Shown here: one piece after another, positions 62,615 to 64,000 of the stretch | Position numbering within the stretch: the stretch's first letter is position 1 | Layout of the letters: every line of letters begins with the position of its first letter | From: Melieria omissa | Taxonomy: Eukaryota > Arthropoda > Insecta > Diptera > Ulidiidae | Assembly: GCA_963971225.1 (NCBI GenBank) | Contig: OZ020270.1 | Location: 64,608,932 to 64,672,931 of the forward strand | Direction: 5' to 3' | Length of the DNA stretch: 64,000 nt | Position numbers and translations under genes: made by a program | Notes under the pieces: generated by a model | What the model was told of the DNA's origin: nothing | The model's database searches: none | Seen by the model: the letters and a program-made list of their open reading frames with translations, nothing else

Positions 62615-64000
62615 ATGCTGTTACTCTTAAGATGGCGTCTCTATAAGTTCGTTTTCAACGGCGACATTGAAAAAATGTACCGCCAAATTCTCGTACAAAA
62701 AGATGACCAAGATATTCAACGAATTCTCTTCCGTCGGTGTTCACATAAACCGGTGGAAGATTTCAAACTCAAAACAGTCACATTTGGGGTGAACTGTGCC
62801 CCTTACTTGGCCATCCGTACACTTCAGCAGTTAGCATATGATTCCAAAGATAAATGGCCTCTTGCGGCTCAAATCATACTCGACGAAACATATGTTGACG
62901 ACATACTCTCAGGCAGTCACGATCTTGACACGGCTATCAACTCCTTAGATCAGCTCGTTAAAACTCTCAATTCCGCAGGGTTCCCCCTCAAAAAGATCAC
63001 TGCCAACAACTCGAAACTCCTCGAGAAAATCCCCCCCGAAAATCTGTTAGATTCCGATTTTTTGCGATTCCAACCCACAAGTTCTACGAAAACTCTTGGA
63101 ATTCGCTGGAATGCGCTTTCAGATTCCTTTTCGTACACCTTTGACCCAATCTCCAATTCAATGTCGTTTACAAAGAGACAGATCCTCTCAGCTGTCGCGA
63201 AACTTTTTGACCCGGCAGGGTGGCTATCGCCCATTATGATTCAAGCAAAAATGCTTCTCCAACAACTCTGGTTGGAAGGAACAGACTGGGATGAGTGCGT
63301 AAAACCACAATCACTTCACAAGTGGAACGCATTCATCGAAAATTTATCATCCATCGACAAAATCGAAATTCCGCGCTGGGTTCAGTTCTCCCCAAGCGTT
63401 CAAATCCAACTTCACGGATTCTGCGACGCCTCTGAAAAGGCATATTGTGCATGCATATATGTACGAACCTATGCCGACCATGCAAGCGCTTCGTCGCATC
63501 TCTTGGCAGCCAAAAGCAAAGTCGCTCCTCTGCAGTCAATAAGCTTGCCACGCCTAGAATTGTGCGGCGCCTTGCTACTATCCAAGCTGGTGAAACATGT
63601 ACGAACTCATCTTGGTTTTCAGAATTATAACTTAACACTCTGGTCTGACTCGTCCATCGTACTCGCATGGCTCGAGAAACCACCCCATACTTGGAAAACG
63701 TATGTAGCAAGCCGCACCACGCAAATTCTACATAATGTTAGCAACGCAACTTGGCGTCATGTGTCCAGTTCTGACAATCCAGCAGATCTCGGGACACGCG
63801 GATGCAAACCGCAAGACATGATTGCCAACACATTATGGTGGCACGGCCCCAGTTGGCTCCGAGACGATCCCCAATCATGGCCCAAAGAAGAGCCTCGTCA
63901 GACTCAGGCTCCAGAAAAGCGGAAAATCGAAAGCTTCCACACGCTTGAAGTCGAGGATATACTCAATAGGTTTTCGAAATTCTCGCAAGCCCTCAGAATT
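62615..64000 (+). pseudogene. pol: BEL RT and RNase H, open to the window edge
   Basis: The frame from ATG 62615 is open for 462 codons to base 64000. [34 protein letters not shown] and the catalytic [10 protein letters not shown] near 62890; then RNase H with [19 protein letters not shown] near 63410 and [14 protein letters not shown] near 63630, and the following [10 protein letters not shown]. All catalytic Asp are present. It is a fragment of a larger pol whose start is broken upstream. Confidence 0.93.

Larger units (their letters stand above)
57779..64000 (+). mobile_element. BEL/Pao element, plus strand, open at the right edge
   Basis: LTR, tRNA-Tyr-type primer site, a 2.4-kb leader with two repeat arrays, gag, zinc knuckles, protease and RT/RNase H in order. 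The left LTR edge is either TGTTAACCC at 57779 or TGTTGAGACC at 57860. Integrase and the 3' LTR would lie beyond base 64000. Several stops, a frameshift and an internal protease-RT deletion show that it is dead. Confidence 0.9.

Overview
The window is eukaryotic and looks like fly (higher dipteran) heterochromatin or another transposon graveyard. I found no host gene, rRNA, tRNA or CRISPR. Almost every readable stretch belongs to a transposable element, and the mix is insect-like: env-bearing errantiviruses, BEL/Pao, Ty3/gypsy, Jockey-, LOA- and RTE-type non-LTR elements, hAT, P-like, mariner, Tc1, TTAA-flanked MITEs and a Polinton-like ATPase piece. The species cannot be named from this; a tephritid or related fly is a guess.

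Layout. 1-4860: broken env-less Ty3/gypsy element on the minus strand, cut by the window edge. About 5130-10862: broken Jockey-type non-LTR element on the plus strand, carrying a TTAA MITE (7598-8116) and a mariner (9844-10790). 10863-11855: tandem repeat of about 255 bp.

11856-56178 reads as one 44-kb nested stack founded by errantivirus E3 (plus strand). E3 gag is split by a minus-strand BEL element (12592-32473). The BEL leader is split by errantivirus E1 (15137-28595, TSD TGTA), a TTAA MITE (28606-29318) and a Tc1 element (29327-30946). Inside E1 lie a P-like transposon (17042-26478) and a TTAA MITE in the 3' LTR (27745-28359). Inside the P-like element lie a hAT element (17409-20651, perfect 8-bp TSD) and a truncated RTE copy (22528-24437, 10-bp TSD). 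E3 reverse transcriptase is split by a LOA-type element (34913-53214, 11-bp TSD). The LOA element is itself split by a rearranged 17.6/297-like errantivirus E2 (about 36237-50098). E2 carries a TTAA MITE (37026-37646), a full-length RTE with an intact ORF (41105-44348) and a Jockey-type insertion in env (about 46121-47966).

56179-57441 is mixed repeat sequence with a hAT MITE and a P-like terminus. 57442-57806 is a P-loop ATPase fragment. About 57779-64000 is a second BEL element on the plus strand with a tRNA-Tyr-type primer site and a long repeated leader; it runs off the right edge.

Most coding regions are broken by stops, frameshifts, deletions or insertions. The clear exception is the 989-codon RTE ORF (41342-44311), with a near-identical truncated relative 19 kb away. 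The insertion order can be read from target-site duplications and from reading frames that continue across each insertion. All three env-bearing elements point the same way, which raises the possibility of a piRNA-cluster-like locus, not testable from sequence alone. All calls were made by eye from sequence and translations; no database search was run.
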